A stretch of DNA of 64,000 bases from Coprobacter tertius (GTDB taxonomy: Bacteria; Bacteroidota; Bacteroidia; Bacteroidales; Coprobacteraceae). The stretch covers positions 310,001 through 374,000 of the forward strand of contig NZ_JANDHW010000001.1 in the NCBI RefSeq assembly GCF_024330105.1, given 5' to 3'. A program made the translations under genes and the position numbers. The stretch's first letter is position 1. The number at the start of each line of letters is the position of its first letter. Below, one piece after another: positions 14,570-25,000 of this stretch. The notes beneath the pieces are model-generated. The model had not been told where the DNA came from. It did not search any database and saw nothing but the letters and a program-made list of their open reading frames with translations.

Positions 14570-17278
14570 ATGAAAAAAAAGCTATTTTCTTTTCTTATTG
14601 CGAATGCCTTTTGGGGTATTTGTTTCGGGCAATCAAACAATGGTTTGCTCTATGGTAATGACGCATATTCGGTATTTACCGATAAAGTAATTCAAGGAGA
14701 ATATATTTCTCGAATCATATCGACAGATGAGATACGGAGTAATTATAGGAGTCCTGAAGATGTATCGAATGCCGAAAATCCTCACATGCTCTTTAAATTC
14801 TGTATAAACGGGGGGGATAATGAGAACCATGGAGGATATGATCATACGTTTAATATTTTATCTCTTACGGGAAAAGATGAAACACCGCTATTTAGGTTCG
14901 GTGAATTATACATTGATAAAAGAGAAATTCCTGATGATTTTGTGATCGTGCCGAATACCCGTCTAAAAATTAGGCTGGATATGAATCATGTGCTCAGATC
15001 GTTCGATGAAAAAGGATATTATATCACACCGAGAGGTAATAAAATTATGAAAGAAGATTTTAAAAGTGTATATATTGCCGGCAATATCGAACCATTGACA
15101 TGGAATTTCGGCCGTCTGAAAAATCGACCCGATCTGGAACTTAAAGATGATGATGGTGACGGAATATACGAAATAGAGCTTATTATGAATAATCAGGATA
15201 AAAAACGGGTTACTTGTTCATGGAAGAAGAAAAAAGAAGTAGACCGTTATCCACGCTTTACTTCAGATATTCTCATTTCGGATGCGATTTACAATATTTC
15301 GGTAGAAGAGGCTACTAATCTTATAGAGGCTGATAATACTTGGCGTACCGGTGAATCTTGGGGAGGAGTTTGGACTCGTGATATAAGTTACAGTATATTG
15401 TTGTCGATGTCGTATATGCGTCCCGATATTTCTATGAACAGCCTGATGCGTAAAGTTAAAGATGGTCGCATCGTGCAGGACACGGGAACAGGAGGATCTT
15501 ATCCGGTATCGTCGGATCGTATTATTTGGGCTGTCGCTGCTTGGCAGATTTATTTGGTTACGGGAGACAAAGACTGGTTGGCTAAATCATACGAGATTAT
15601 AAAGAACACGATATTGCAAGATGAGCAAATAGTTTTTGATACTGAAACTGGTTTAGTCAGAGGAGAATCTTCGTTTCTCGACTGGCGTGAGCAGGAATAT
15701 CCACGGTGGATGCAACCGGCCGATATATACGAGTCTGAATGTTTGGGAACAAATGCTGCGTTTTATAGGGCCAACGAGATCGCTGCAGAGATGGCGTCAT
15801 TAACAGGAGATAATGCATTAGTTCCGCATTTTAAAGAAAATGCAGAGCGTATAAAGAAGGGAATAAATCGTTATTTATGGATGCCCGATAGAGGCTATTA
15901 CGGACAATATCTTTACGGGCGTAATGCAAAAATACTGTCGCCCCGTTCCGAAACATTGGGAGAATCTCTTTGTGTATTGTTCGATATTGCCGATCAGGAA
16001 CAATCTGAAAAAATTGTACGTTCGGTCGTACATACGCCTTTCGGTAATACTTGCCTTTTCCCTCAGATACCGAATATGACTCCTTACCATAATAACGGAA
16101 TATGGCCTTTTGTACAGACATATTGGACTTGGGCTGCAGCAAAAGCTGGAAATGAGCCGGCTGTAACTGCGGGTATCGCGGCGGTATATCGTGCGGCCGC
16201 ATTATTTGCAACTAATAAGGAGAACTTTGTAGCCGAAAACGGAGACTTTAAAACTGAGATGAACTCGAGCAATATGTTATGGAGTATTTCTGGTAGTTTG
16301 GGGATTGTACACCGATTATTTTTCGGAATTAATTTCGAAAAAGACTATTTAGCTTTCAGGCCCTTTATTCCAAAAGCATTAGCGGGTAAAAAGAAACTTG
16401 AAAATTTTAAGTACCGAAATGCGACACTCGATATAGAAATTAGCGGTTATGGCGATGAACTTGATTCTTTTACGATCGACGGAAAGAAAAGCGATCCGAT
16501 AATTACTCCTAAGTTAAAAGGGCGCCATAAAATTGTTATGGTGATGAAAAATAATACGCCGAAAAGTCAGTATTTCAATGATAAACCTAATTATACTTCG
16601 GTAGAAACACCTAAAGGATATCTTTCTGCAATAAATGAATTGGCTTGGGTAGAGGCTGCAGATGCTGTTTCCTATAAAATAATTAAAGACGGGAAGGAAA
16701 TCGCACATGTAAACGATGCGTCGATAAACGGAAGTCGTTTTCGTATCGGTGATCCGGGTATGTATACCGAATATCAGTTTATCGGAGTAGATAAAAAAGG
16801 ATATGAAGGTTTTGCCAGTGAACCGTTACCGGTGTATGATCCTAAATACGAAACAATTGTATATGTATCTGAATTTGCTCCTGTGACTGATTTTAAAAAA
16901 TGTCGTAAATTTACAGGTAATGGAGCAGTGGAAATTTCGAAAACGGAAAATCGGGAAATTGTGATGACGGTAGATGTTCCCGAGACAGGAGAATATATAT
17001 TCGATTTCAGGTATGCGAACGGGAGTAATACATTGATTGAAGATAATAAGTGTGCTATGCGTACCTTGTCTGTCGATGGAGAAAAGCGGGGAACGGTAGT
17101 ATTTCCGCAGCGCGGCAGGGATATGTGGTCGGAGTGGGGATTTTCAAATCAGGTAAGAACCGGGCTCGAAAAAGGGAAACGTACTGTCGTATTATCATTT
17201 GAGGATTTTAATGAGAATATGAATGGTAATGTTAATCGGGCTATGCTCGATTATATGAGAATTATCAGAGTAAAGTAG
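14570..17278 (+). CDS. Secreted six-hairpin glycosidase-like protein with C-terminal carbohydrate-binding-like domain
   Basis: The 902-residue protein starts with a signal peptide (MKKKLFSFLIANAFWGICFG). The central part (about residues 240-640) looks like an (alpha/alpha)6 six-hairpin glycosidase: GESWGGVWTRDISYSILLS, WAVAAWQIYLVTGDKDWL, FLDWREQEYPRWMQP and NGIWPFVQTYWTWAAAKAG. Asp in TRDIS and Glu/Asp in the DWREQEYP block are candidate catalytic residues. The N-terminal part seems to be a beta-domain. The C-terminal 150 residues (ETGEYIFDFRYANGS...) resemble a CBM6/35-type jelly roll. Context next to GH92 and near GH47 suggests alpha-mannoside breakdown, but the family and linkage are not identified. 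The gene appears monocistronic, ending at a strong terminator. Confidence 0.7.
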   Translation: MKKKLFSFLIANAFWGICFGQSNNGLLYGNDAYSVFTDKVIQGEYISRIISTDEIRSNYRSPEDVSNAENPHMLFKFCINGGDNENHGGYDHTFNILSLTGKDETPLFRFGELYIDKREIPDDFVIVPNTRLKIRLDMNHVLRSFDEKGYYITPRGNKIMKEDFKSVYIAGNIEPLTWNFGRLKNRPDLELKDDDGDGIYEIELIMNNQDKKRVTCSWKKKKEVDRYPRFTSDILISDAIYNISVEEATNLIEADNTWRTGESWGGVWTRDISYSILLSMSYMRPDISMNSLMRKVKDGRIVQDTGTGGSYPVSSDRIIWAVAAWQIYLVTGDKDWLAKSYEIIKNTILQDEQIVFDTETGLVRGESSFLDWREQEYPRWMQPADIYESECLGTNAAFYRANEIAAEMASLTGDNALVPHFKENAERIKKGINRYLWMPDRGYYGQYLYGRNAKILSPRSETLGESLCVLFDIADQEQSEKIVRSVVHTPFGNTCLFPQIPNMTPYHNNGIWPFVQTYWTWAAAKAGNEPAVTAGIAAVYRAAALFATNKENFVAENGDFKTEMNSSNMLWSISGSLGIVHRLFFGINFEKDYLAFRPFIPKALAGKKKLENFKYRNATLDIEISGYGDELDSFTIDGKKSDPIITPKLKGRHKIVMVMKNNTPKSQYFNDKPNYTSVETPKGYLSAINELAWVEAADAVSYKIIKDGKEIAHVNDASINGSRFRIGDPGMYTEYQFIGVDKKGYEGFASEPLPVYDPKYETIVYVSEFAPVTDFKKCRKFTGNGAVEISKTENREIVMTVDVPETGEYIFDFRYANGSNTLIEDNKCAMRTLSVDGEKRGTVVFPQRGRDMWSEWGFSNQVRTGLEKGKRTVVLSFEDFNENMNGNVNRAMLDYMRIIRVK

Positions 17279-17287
17279 TTAAATACG

Positions 17288-17341
17288 ATAATATAAACAG
17301 AAAGGCTTCTTTTGAGAAAGAAGCCTTTCTGTTTATATTAT
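17288..17341. terminator. Bidirectional terminator, 25-bp stem
   Basis: A perfect 25-bp inverted repeat (17288-17312 with 17317-17341) with TGAG loop lies between convergent genes. Its GC-rich core AGGCTTCTTT is flanked by A and T runs, so it can work on both strands. Confidence 0.8.
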
Positions 17342-17359
17342 ATGCTTTTGAATTATCGA

Positions 17360-19321
17360 TTATTTGAATAACCCGTTTTCTTTCGGGATAAGGTTCAAGG
17401 GATGAGAAAAGCAAAAACGGGCTCCTTGATTATAAGAACTGTCTATCCAAATATCGCCTCCCATTTTATTAATGGTCAATTTGCATATCGAGAGTCCTAA
17501 TCCGGTTCCTTGGGCAAACTCATTTAATTTTTCGAAACGATCGAATACTTTCGCTTGCTTTTCTTTGGGGATTCCACAGCCGGTATCGGTAACGGAGAAT
17601 ACGACCCGATTGTTTTCTGGTTCTTTTTTATAGGAAAGGGTTATACTTCCTGAGGAAGTAAATTTACCGGCATTATTGAGTAGATTGATAATAATCTGTT
17701 GCAATCGTTGTGAATCGGTCACCAATTCGAATTTTTCGTCTTGGGTATCGAATATATATTCTGCATCGGTCTTTTTTACCTGATTTAAAGTAGCTACTTG
17801 ATCATGGCATATCTGTACGATATCGTAAGTCGAAAAATTGAATTGTACACGTCCCGATTCCAATCGAGAGACGTCGAGAATATCATTGATGAGACGCAAT
17901 AATAAGTCTGAATTTTTTTGGATAATGTTGAGATATTCCTGTTGTTCCGGGTTTTCGTTTTCTTCGGCTAATACGGCCGAAAAACCTACGATCGCATTCA
18001 GCGGTGTACGTATTTCGTGGCTCATATTCGCCAGAAATGCTGTTTTTAAACGACTCGATTCTTCGGCATGTTCTTTGGCAATGATCAGTTCTTTTTCCGA
18101 TTTTTCCAAATGTTCTTTTATACGTTTTGTTCTTAAATAAAAATATGAAGTCGTCATAAAGCCGATGATCAAAATAAATAAGGTAATTCCGATTGCAGTA
18201 GTTTCCATCGGGTACTTTTTCCAAAAAGGCTCTTCTTTATTAATGAGAGTCGCATTTTTAGGAAGGCTGCTGAGAGAAATGCCCATTTCTTTTACTTTAT
18301 TGGCGTCGAATAAGTAGTAATTGGGTATGAATTTTACTTCTACTTCCTTATTGTGTTCGAGATCTATTGCTTGTTGTGCCATGCCTGTTCCCTGTTCCTG
18401 ATAGAGAGGAGAGTAACCGCCTATAGCCCAGTTTCCTACACCTAATGACGATATAGAAAATACAGGTACTTTAGGATTTACATCGGCCATGGTATAAATA
18501 GCGTTCTTCATAAAAAAGGCGTTCGATGCATCTACTTTCCAAGTACCGAACAGTATAACTGTGTTAGGAGGAAGTTCGCTAATATCTTTTATAATTTCAT
18601 AGATGGTATTAAAACGTCCGTCGAGAATAATAAGATTAAGATCAGCAAACGCTTTCATCTCTTTCTTTACGAGAGCTTGCAAAGAAACACCGCCATACGT
18701 GTTGTCAGAGATAAAGGCTATATTACGGGTTAACGGGTATAAGTGCCGTATCAAATTAATATTGGTAGGTATATCGTATTCATACGCATATCCCGATTTT
18801 ATACTTTTATGGTTCATATCGTCGAATACATCGACACTTTCGGGAAACCATTCGTTCAAATTTTGATTTTCATCAGGAAGTAAAACAGCATTTCGGCTTG
18901 CCATTCCACAGAGAACGGGTATATTTTTTATCGGTATTTCATCCTGTGAAAGGTAAGACGACCAAGCCTCTTGCCCGTAAAGAACAATCAATTTTAGTGG
19001 AGTCTCTTTATATTTAGCTAATATTTTACCCATTCTCCCTTTCCATTCCTTCGACTCTGGAAGGCTTTGACAATTCATATTTTCGATTGAGATTACGGAT
19101 GTCCCCCCTAATTTTACGTATTCTTCACTGAATGCGTTTATGTTAGCGGTTGTAAATTGTGTATCGGGGTTGTAGGAACTGATAATAAGTATCGTCGATT
19201 TGTCGGTGGCAAATAATGTTATCGGACATAGTAAGAATAGTAGCCCGGCAGAGAAAGATTTTCTGAAAAAGTGGTAAATCTTATCTGTAAAAGGTTTCAT
19301 ATATATGAGTGTTCTGTTCAT
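17360..19321 (-). CDS. Membrane sensor histidine kinase with periplasmic binding-protein-like sensor
   Basis: The 653-residue protein has an N-terminal signal/membrane segment (about residues 22-38) and a periplasmic domain of roughly 300 residues resembling ABC transporter substrate-binding sensors (KSTILIISSYNPDTQFT..., NIAFISDNTYGGVSLQALV). One membrane segment follows near residues 353-373, then a coiled coil and HisKA with His435 in FLANMSHEIRTPLN. The HATPase domain has N, G1 and G2 boxes (INLLNNAGKFT, DTGCGIP, GTGLGLS). There is no receiver and no DNA-binding domain. It is the last gene of the cluster, 2 bp after another kinase gene. It probably senses a small periplasmic ligand; partner response regulator not visible. 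Confidence 0.88.
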   Translation of the reverse strand: MNRTLIYMKPFTDKIYHFFRKSFSAGLLFLLCPITLFATDKSTILIISSYNPDTQFTTANINAFSEEYVKLGGTSVISIENMNCQSLPESKEWKGRMGKILAKYKETPLKLIVLYGQEAWSSYLSQDEIPIKNIPVLCGMASRNAVLLPDENQNLNEWFPESVDVFDDMNHKSIKSGYAYEYDIPTNINLIRHLYPLTRNIAFISDNTYGGVSLQALVKKEMKAFADLNLIILDGRFNTIYEIIKDISELPPNTVILFGTWKVDASNAFFMKNAIYTMADVNPKVPVFSISSLGVGNWAIGGYSPLYQEQGTGMAQQAIDLEHNKEVEVKFIPNYYLFDANKVKEMGISLSSLPKNATLINKEEPFWKKYPMETTAIGITLFILIIGFMTTSYFYLRTKRIKEHLEKSEKELIIAKEHAEESSRLKTAFLANMSHEIRTPLNAIVGFSAVLAEENENPEQQEYLNIIQKNSDLLLRLINDILDVSRLESGRVQFNFSTYDIVQICHDQVATLNQVKKTDAEYIFDTQDEKFELVTDSQRLQQIIINLLNNAGKFTSSGSITLSYKKEPENNRVVFSVTDTGCGIPKEKQAKVFDRFEKLNEFAQGTGLGLSICKLTINKMGGDIWIDSSYNQGARFCFSHPLNLIPKENGLFK

Positions 19322-19323
19322 CT

Positions 19324-22023
19324 TTAATTATTTGTTCTCTTATAGGAATCGATATTGATAAACCGATTTATCATATCTCTGAGTATCTGTGGATTAATTG
19401 GCTTTGTAATGAACCCGTTACACCCGGCTTTTTCGGCGATTTCACGATCTCTATCGAAAGCATGAGCTGTTTGCATAACGATGGGTATATCAGAGGATAT
19501 TTTACGGATTTCTTTTAACGCTTCAATGCCATTCATTTCAGGCATTTTTATATCCATTAATATCATATTTACAGTTTCCGATTTGAATAAATCGACAGCT
19601 TCTTTTCCGTTTTTCGCCCATATTATATTGTATTTATTACCGATAATAGTTTGAAGTAAGAGAAAATTACTTTCGATATCTTCGGCAATCAGCAAACATG
19701 GTTTTTGAAAGTTATTATATCGATCAGCTTTCGGTACATTTTCAGGTTTTGGAGAATAAGTATCCATAAAGATTTTGGGGTTCTCTGCTTTATCTTCTTT
19801 AGTTAGAGGGAAAATTATACTAAAGCAGCTACCTTTATCTTTTTGAGAATCAACTTTTATAACCCCGTTCAATAATTTTGTAATTCGGGCGCTAATAGAC
19901 AAGCCGAGACCGCTTCCTTGTGTAAATTCGTCTTCTTTATAAAAATGGTCGAAAATAACGAGAAGTTTTTTTTCACAGATTCCACATCCGGTATCTTGGA
20001 CGAAAAAGATGATTTCTTTATTTTCATTTGTTTTGTATCCGATGGTAATAGTCCCTTCATGTGTAAATTTTACAGCATTATGAATCAGATTAGATAAGAT
20101 ATTTTTAAGACGTATTTCATCTGTCTTAAAAATTACGGGATGTATGGGGGTGGATAGTTTGAATTTTACATTTTCTGTTTTTTGTGATTCGAATTGTTCT
20201 ATTAATCGGGACAGTAATACATGTGGGTTACAAAATTCTTTTTGTAGTTCTATTTTCCCGGATTCAAGCAGTGAAAGCTCTAAAATATCGTTTATCAGTT
20301 TAAGTAGCGTCTCACAATTTTTATTAATAGTTTGGATGATTTCATGGCGTTCTTCATCTGTAATGTCATCGTTATCGGTTAGTAAGTTTGTGAACCCGAC
20401 GATTACATTCAGCGGGGTACGTATTTCGTGGCTTATATTGGCAAGGAACGATTGTTTCAGTTCTGCCTGTGCAGCCATATCTTTAGCGATAATGAGTTCT
20501 TTTTCATGCTGTTTTACCTCTTCTATCGAAAAACAGATTCCACAAATGCGGGGGGCTTTCTCTGAAGAAGTTGTAATGGCAGAAAAGGCGATCTTCCACC
20601 ATTCGAATTTATCGTTTCTATTGCCTATTCTGAATTCGCATTCTCCTCTTTTTTCAGGGTGTTTTATCGAATTTCGTATTTGAGCATTGATGTTCTCCCT
20701 GTCGTCAGGATGTATACGCTGAAGTATTTCTTCTTTTCCTATCTGCGGACTTTTAATAAACGGAATATCGGTTCCGCTAAAAAACCGTTTGTCAAAAGAG
20801 AAAATTTCGTTATTGGGGTCATATAACCAGGGATAAAAATTAATTGCATGAAAAACCTGATACAGTAACTGCTGATTGGAAAAAAGTTGTTCTTGTATTC
20901 TTTTTTTCTTTATGTATTCTCTTATAAGCATATAGCAGGCTGTCAATAACAGTATTGCGACAATTACCGAAATGATGATAATTACGGTTTTGTATTTCTC
21001 GAAGGCCGGCATGTTATAAAAATAGCTTTCGGGCGGGAATGACGATGGCGAAAGATCGAGTCTTTTTATTTGTAGCCAGTCATATACCGGTTTCGACGCA
21101 TGGTATTGTAACGGGACATGAGTAATAACCTTTTTTTTCAATAGTATATCGGCCGCAAGGCAGGCTCCGTCGTAACCTTGTTGAAATGACGTAGGAAATA
21201 TACCGCCCAGAATACCTCCATTCATATTTTTACCTATTCCTTCGTTACAGAGCGAATAGAATGGTCGATTTGAAATATTCGAAAATAAAGAAGTGGTAAA
21301 ATCCCACCGGGGAAGAATGAATATTTCATCGTTTTGGGCGTAACGGAACTGAAATAAGACATTAAATGTGCGAGTATCTCGGGGGGAAATAAACCGTAAT
21401 TTATAATCTGTTTTGTAACTTGCCGGTAATTGCTTCCACTGTTCTATGATTTCTTTTTGGGAAGCTTTTCCCAAAATAGTACTGTCTATAACGACATTGA
21501 TGTATTTTACAGATGAAATCGACCGGGCCAAATCGATACATTTCTGCAATTCTTTTTTGCATTCGAACCCGGTTATGTTATTATGTCCGATAAGTATATC
21601 GTAGTTAAGGTAACTTACTCCGGCGAATATAATAGGTATATTTTTTGTAAAAGGGTGTTCACAGGTAATCAGGGAAAAAGTCGCCTGGTCGTCTTCAACA
21701 AGAATGAGATCGGGTTTATTTTCTTTTTGTTCTTCCAGTAATTTATAGAGAATGGCTAATTCCGATTTGGCATTTAATTGTTCACAGTTAAGATAAAAAT
21801 GTTTTAGAGAAACGTTTAAATGATTTTTAGAAAATCCGGTCGAGATTCCTTTATTTATTTCTTCTCCCCACGAATATCCTTCTTTATAAGAGTGTATGAC
21901 TAGTATTTTATAAATTTGTTCTTTGTCTCTGGGATTTAATAAAAAAACGAGTACACCGATTACCGTCGTCATCACGACGGCAACCAGTGTAGTTAATAAT
22001 ATTATTTTCTTTTTTTTAGCCAC
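19324..22023 (-). CDS. Hybrid sensor histidine kinase with periplasmic binding-protein-like sensor, PAS and receiver
   Basis: The 899-residue protein has an N-terminal membrane anchor (residues 8-29) and a periplasmic substrate-binding-like domain (YKILVIHSYKEGYSWGEEI..., to about 340). A second membrane segment (about 347-370) and a PAS domain (about 395-500, HPDDRENINAQIRNSI) follow. HisKA has His532 in FLANISHEIRTPLN, then comes HATPase (NLIHNAVKFT, DTGCGI, GSGLGLS). The receiver has phosphoacceptor Asp824 (NMILMDIKMPEMNG). It ends after the receiver, without the AraC-type output of classical hybrid two-component regulators of polysaccharide loci. It lies 17 bp after the Oar-like receptor gene and 2 bp before the next kinase gene, whose sensor resembles it. 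A phosphorelay to an unlinked regulator is the simplest reading. Confidence 0.9.
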   Translation of the reverse strand: MAKKKKIILLTTLVAVVMTTVIGVLVFLLNPRDKEQIYKILVIHSYKEGYSWGEEINKGISTGFSKNHLNVSLKHFYLNCEQLNAKSELAILYKLLEEQKENKPDLILVEDDQATFSLITCEHPFTKNIPIIFAGVSYLNYDILIGHNNITGFECKKELQKCIDLARSISSVKYINVVIDSTILGKASQKEIIEQWKQLPASYKTDYKLRFISPRDTRTFNVLFQFRYAQNDEIFILPRWDFTTSLFSNISNRPFYSLCNEGIGKNMNGGILGGIFPTSFQQGYDGACLAADILLKKKVITHVPLQYHASKPVYDWLQIKRLDLSPSSFPPESYFYNMPAFEKYKTVIIIISVIVAILLLTACYMLIREYIKKKRIQEQLFSNQQLLYQVFHAINFYPWLYDPNNEIFSFDKRFFSGTDIPFIKSPQIGKEEILQRIHPDDRENINAQIRNSIKHPEKRGECEFRIGNRNDKFEWWKIAFSAITTSSEKAPRICGICFSIEEVKQHEKELIIAKDMAAQAELKQSFLANISHEIRTPLNVIVGFTNLLTDNDDITDEERHEIIQTINKNCETLLKLINDILELSLLESGKIELQKEFCNPHVLLSRLIEQFESQKTENVKFKLSTPIHPVIFKTDEIRLKNILSNLIHNAVKFTHEGTITIGYKTNENKEIIFFVQDTGCGICEKKLLVIFDHFYKEDEFTQGSGLGLSISARITKLLNGVIKVDSQKDKGSCFSIIFPLTKEDKAENPKIFMDTYSPKPENVPKADRYNNFQKPCLLIAEDIESNFLLLQTIIGNKYNIIWAKNGKEAVDLFKSETVNMILMDIKMPEMNGIEALKEIRKISSDIPIVMQTAHAFDRDREIAEKAGCNGFITKPINPQILRDMINRFINIDSYKRTNN

Positions 22024-22040
22024 TCTTTTCCTCGAAATAT

Positions 22041-25000
22041 TTAATTAAAAATATATTTTATTCCTAATTGTATCTGCCAACAATTATCAGTCATATTCTG
22101 ACGGGAAAAGGATTCGGTAGGCAGCACTTGTTTACCGTATTTAGTTAGCGTATTCATAGAAAAAGTAGGTATATTATTTTCGTCTAAGCCTTCATAATGC
22201 AGAATTCTTCCGTTCTTTCCGGCGGCATTGCTTTTAATAGTGCCCCAAGAACTGTTCAGCAGGTTTCCAAAGTTAAGAACGTTGACACTAAGTTGTAGCG
22301 TATTTTTCTGTTTTTTTGTGTAAATATGGAAATCTTGGGCGATTCTTATATCGAAACGATTTACCCAGGGAAGACGAGCCGAATAAGCTTCGGCATATTT
22401 CCCTTTTCGATTTCTTAGGTAAGGATCTTGCTCTATGAAGTCCCAAAATGCATCTTCTTGCTGCTCTTTGGAATAGCCGTTTTTATCAACGAATTTTATT
22501 TCGTCTTTTGTACGGGGAACATAGATAAGATCGTTTGAGTTTCCATCCTGGTTCATATCGTTATCGTACATGTAAGAATAGTTACCCGGATTACAGCCAT
22601 AGTAATATACCCCTAAATGTGTTGCATAATTGCGGGCATACGGTATAGAGTAAGCAAGGGAGGCGATAACGCGATGCGGGGTAAGATATTGCGAATTTTG
22701 TAATCCGCTATAGTTGGCTGTATTTACTGCCGGGCTGTTTTTCCAGGCCGATGAAGCTTGGTCGCCCGGATTGTCTGAAATGACTTTAGCCCCCGACCAG
22801 GTATAAGCGATCATTGCCGATAGATTGTCGATAGGACGTATCCGGTAAGTGATATTCATATTGTAGCTATATCCTTTCGAGGTATTTTTTAATAACGTAG
22901 TTTCCCATACTGAATTTACAACGCTGCTGTTTCTTGAGCCAGGAAAGAGGTAACGGTTATCGGGGCCTTCAAAACGTTTCATGCGGCTATCTTCGAGTTC
23001 TATCAGGTTGCAATTGTAATGATAGACCGCGTTAATGTCTTTTGAGTATATGCCTTCTACCGATAATTCGGAATTGAGAAACGGTAATTTAAAATCTATT
23101 CCCAAAGTCGATTTCCATACCTGGGGCAACCTGAAATCTCTGTCTACACCTGCGATTGCACCCGAGGCAAGAGTCGTAGGATCGTTCGGGAATTTTTCGG
23201 GAATCAATTGACGTACTTCTTCTCCGTTACGTATTCCTCCGGCCAATTTGGCGAGATCTGAGGGTTGGTTTATGGTAACGGTATTTTGTATCATGCCTCC
23301 GTTTGTGGGCATATTGGTAAAAAATACGAGAGGGATTCTGCCCGTAAAAATACCCGTTCCTCCTCTTAACGTGATTGTCCGGGATTCGTTCAGATCCCAA
23401 TTAAATCCGATACGAGGAGATATCAGAGGCCTCGATTTAGGCCACATCCCTGTATTTATACGTTCCCCGTAAGCAAATGTTAACTCAGATACCAATTTGT
23501 TTTCGGTAAGTTTGTTAAGGTATAGAGGTACATCGATACGTAAACCATAAGTCAGTCTAAAATTCGGAGCGGCGTTCCATTCATCTTGGGCGTATACCGA
23601 TACTTGGCCGAATCTTAATTCCGCACGGGGATTTTTTACGCCGTTATAAGCATAAGTCAGCGCATAAAGGGAAGGGGCCTCTTTATTTACCAGCTGTTCG
23701 AAACTGTCATACAAGTAATATCCCGTCCCATATCTCATAAAAGCATTCGAAACATATTGGGATTCGTAAGACAAACCGGTAGTTATCATGTGGTTCCCGG
23801 TTATGTAACTGAAATTGTCTGTAATAGTCCATGCTTTATTATTTACGGCATTGTTATATGAAAAAAGTTCATAGCCTGCTGTCATAAAGGGATTTCCATC
23901 TTTTAATATGTCTACATGAGGAAAAATATTCGAATCGGAACTTCTTTCATCGTCGCTTTTAATAAAAGTTCCGATAAGTTTATTCGACATACGGTTGCCG
24001 AAATTACTGTTCAGTTCTGCTGTTAAAGATTGTATGGTATTTCCCATAATGTAGTTGGAGTTTGAAAAGGCCATACTATATTCGCTTACTCTGTTAAAGG
24101 CCAATGGAGACCCCGGCTTACTGGTGCTGTTTACCGGGAAATCAGTCTCACGTTTGGTATAATTATATCTTGTTGTAAAAGTATGGTTGCGGTTTATATT
24201 CCAGTCGATACGGGCCATGATACGGTTATTTAAGTTCCCTCCGTCGAAATTGGTATAGCTTCCCGGATTATAGCCGTAGGTATTTCTCAATAAGCTCGAA
24301 AAAGCATCCATATCCGCGCTCGTGACTCGTGATATAAAGTTAGAAGGATCGGATTCTCCATTTTGTGAAACTCTCCATAAATGTACCGGGCTGTCGGTTT
24401 TTTCATGTTCGGCATTAACAAAAAAGAATAATTTGTTTTTTACAATAGGTCCGCCCAGGGTAAATCCGTAAGTAGTTGTCGACTCCGGAATCCGGTCTCC
24501 CAAGTCGATACCTTCGATTTTGTTTCCGCGTGTCTTTTCATTTCTGAAATAGTAATATGCCGATCCTCTGAACTGGTTACTTCCGCTTTTGGTAATGGCA
24601 TTTATACCGGCTCCTACAAAATTGGACTGGCGAACATCGAAAGGCGCGACACTTACCTGCATTTCTTCGATAGCATCCATCGAAATGGGATTACCGCCAC
24701 CTGGCATAAAACCGTTTTGGGCAAGCCCCATATTGTTGTTGAAATTGGCTCCGTCGATAGTAATGTTATTCATACGACCGTCTCGCCCGCCTATGGCATA
24801 ACCGTTAGATTGAGCTCCGGCATAAGGCGAAAGGCGGATAAAATCGTCGAAAGTACGGTTTATCGTAGGTAGAGTGTTTAGTTCCCGGTTCGAAATTTGT
24901 GTAGTAGCTACTGGTTGTTCCCCTGAAAAGCGAGTTTTTTTGGCAGACACTACGACCTCATTTAATTCGGCAGACGGTTGCAGAGTTACGTTTAATACGA

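Noticed and set aside
20144-20683. A 179-codon plus-strand frame inside a sensor kinase gene
   Set aside because: The minus-strand frame encodes an intact HisKA/HATPase kinase; this frame has no recognisable domain.
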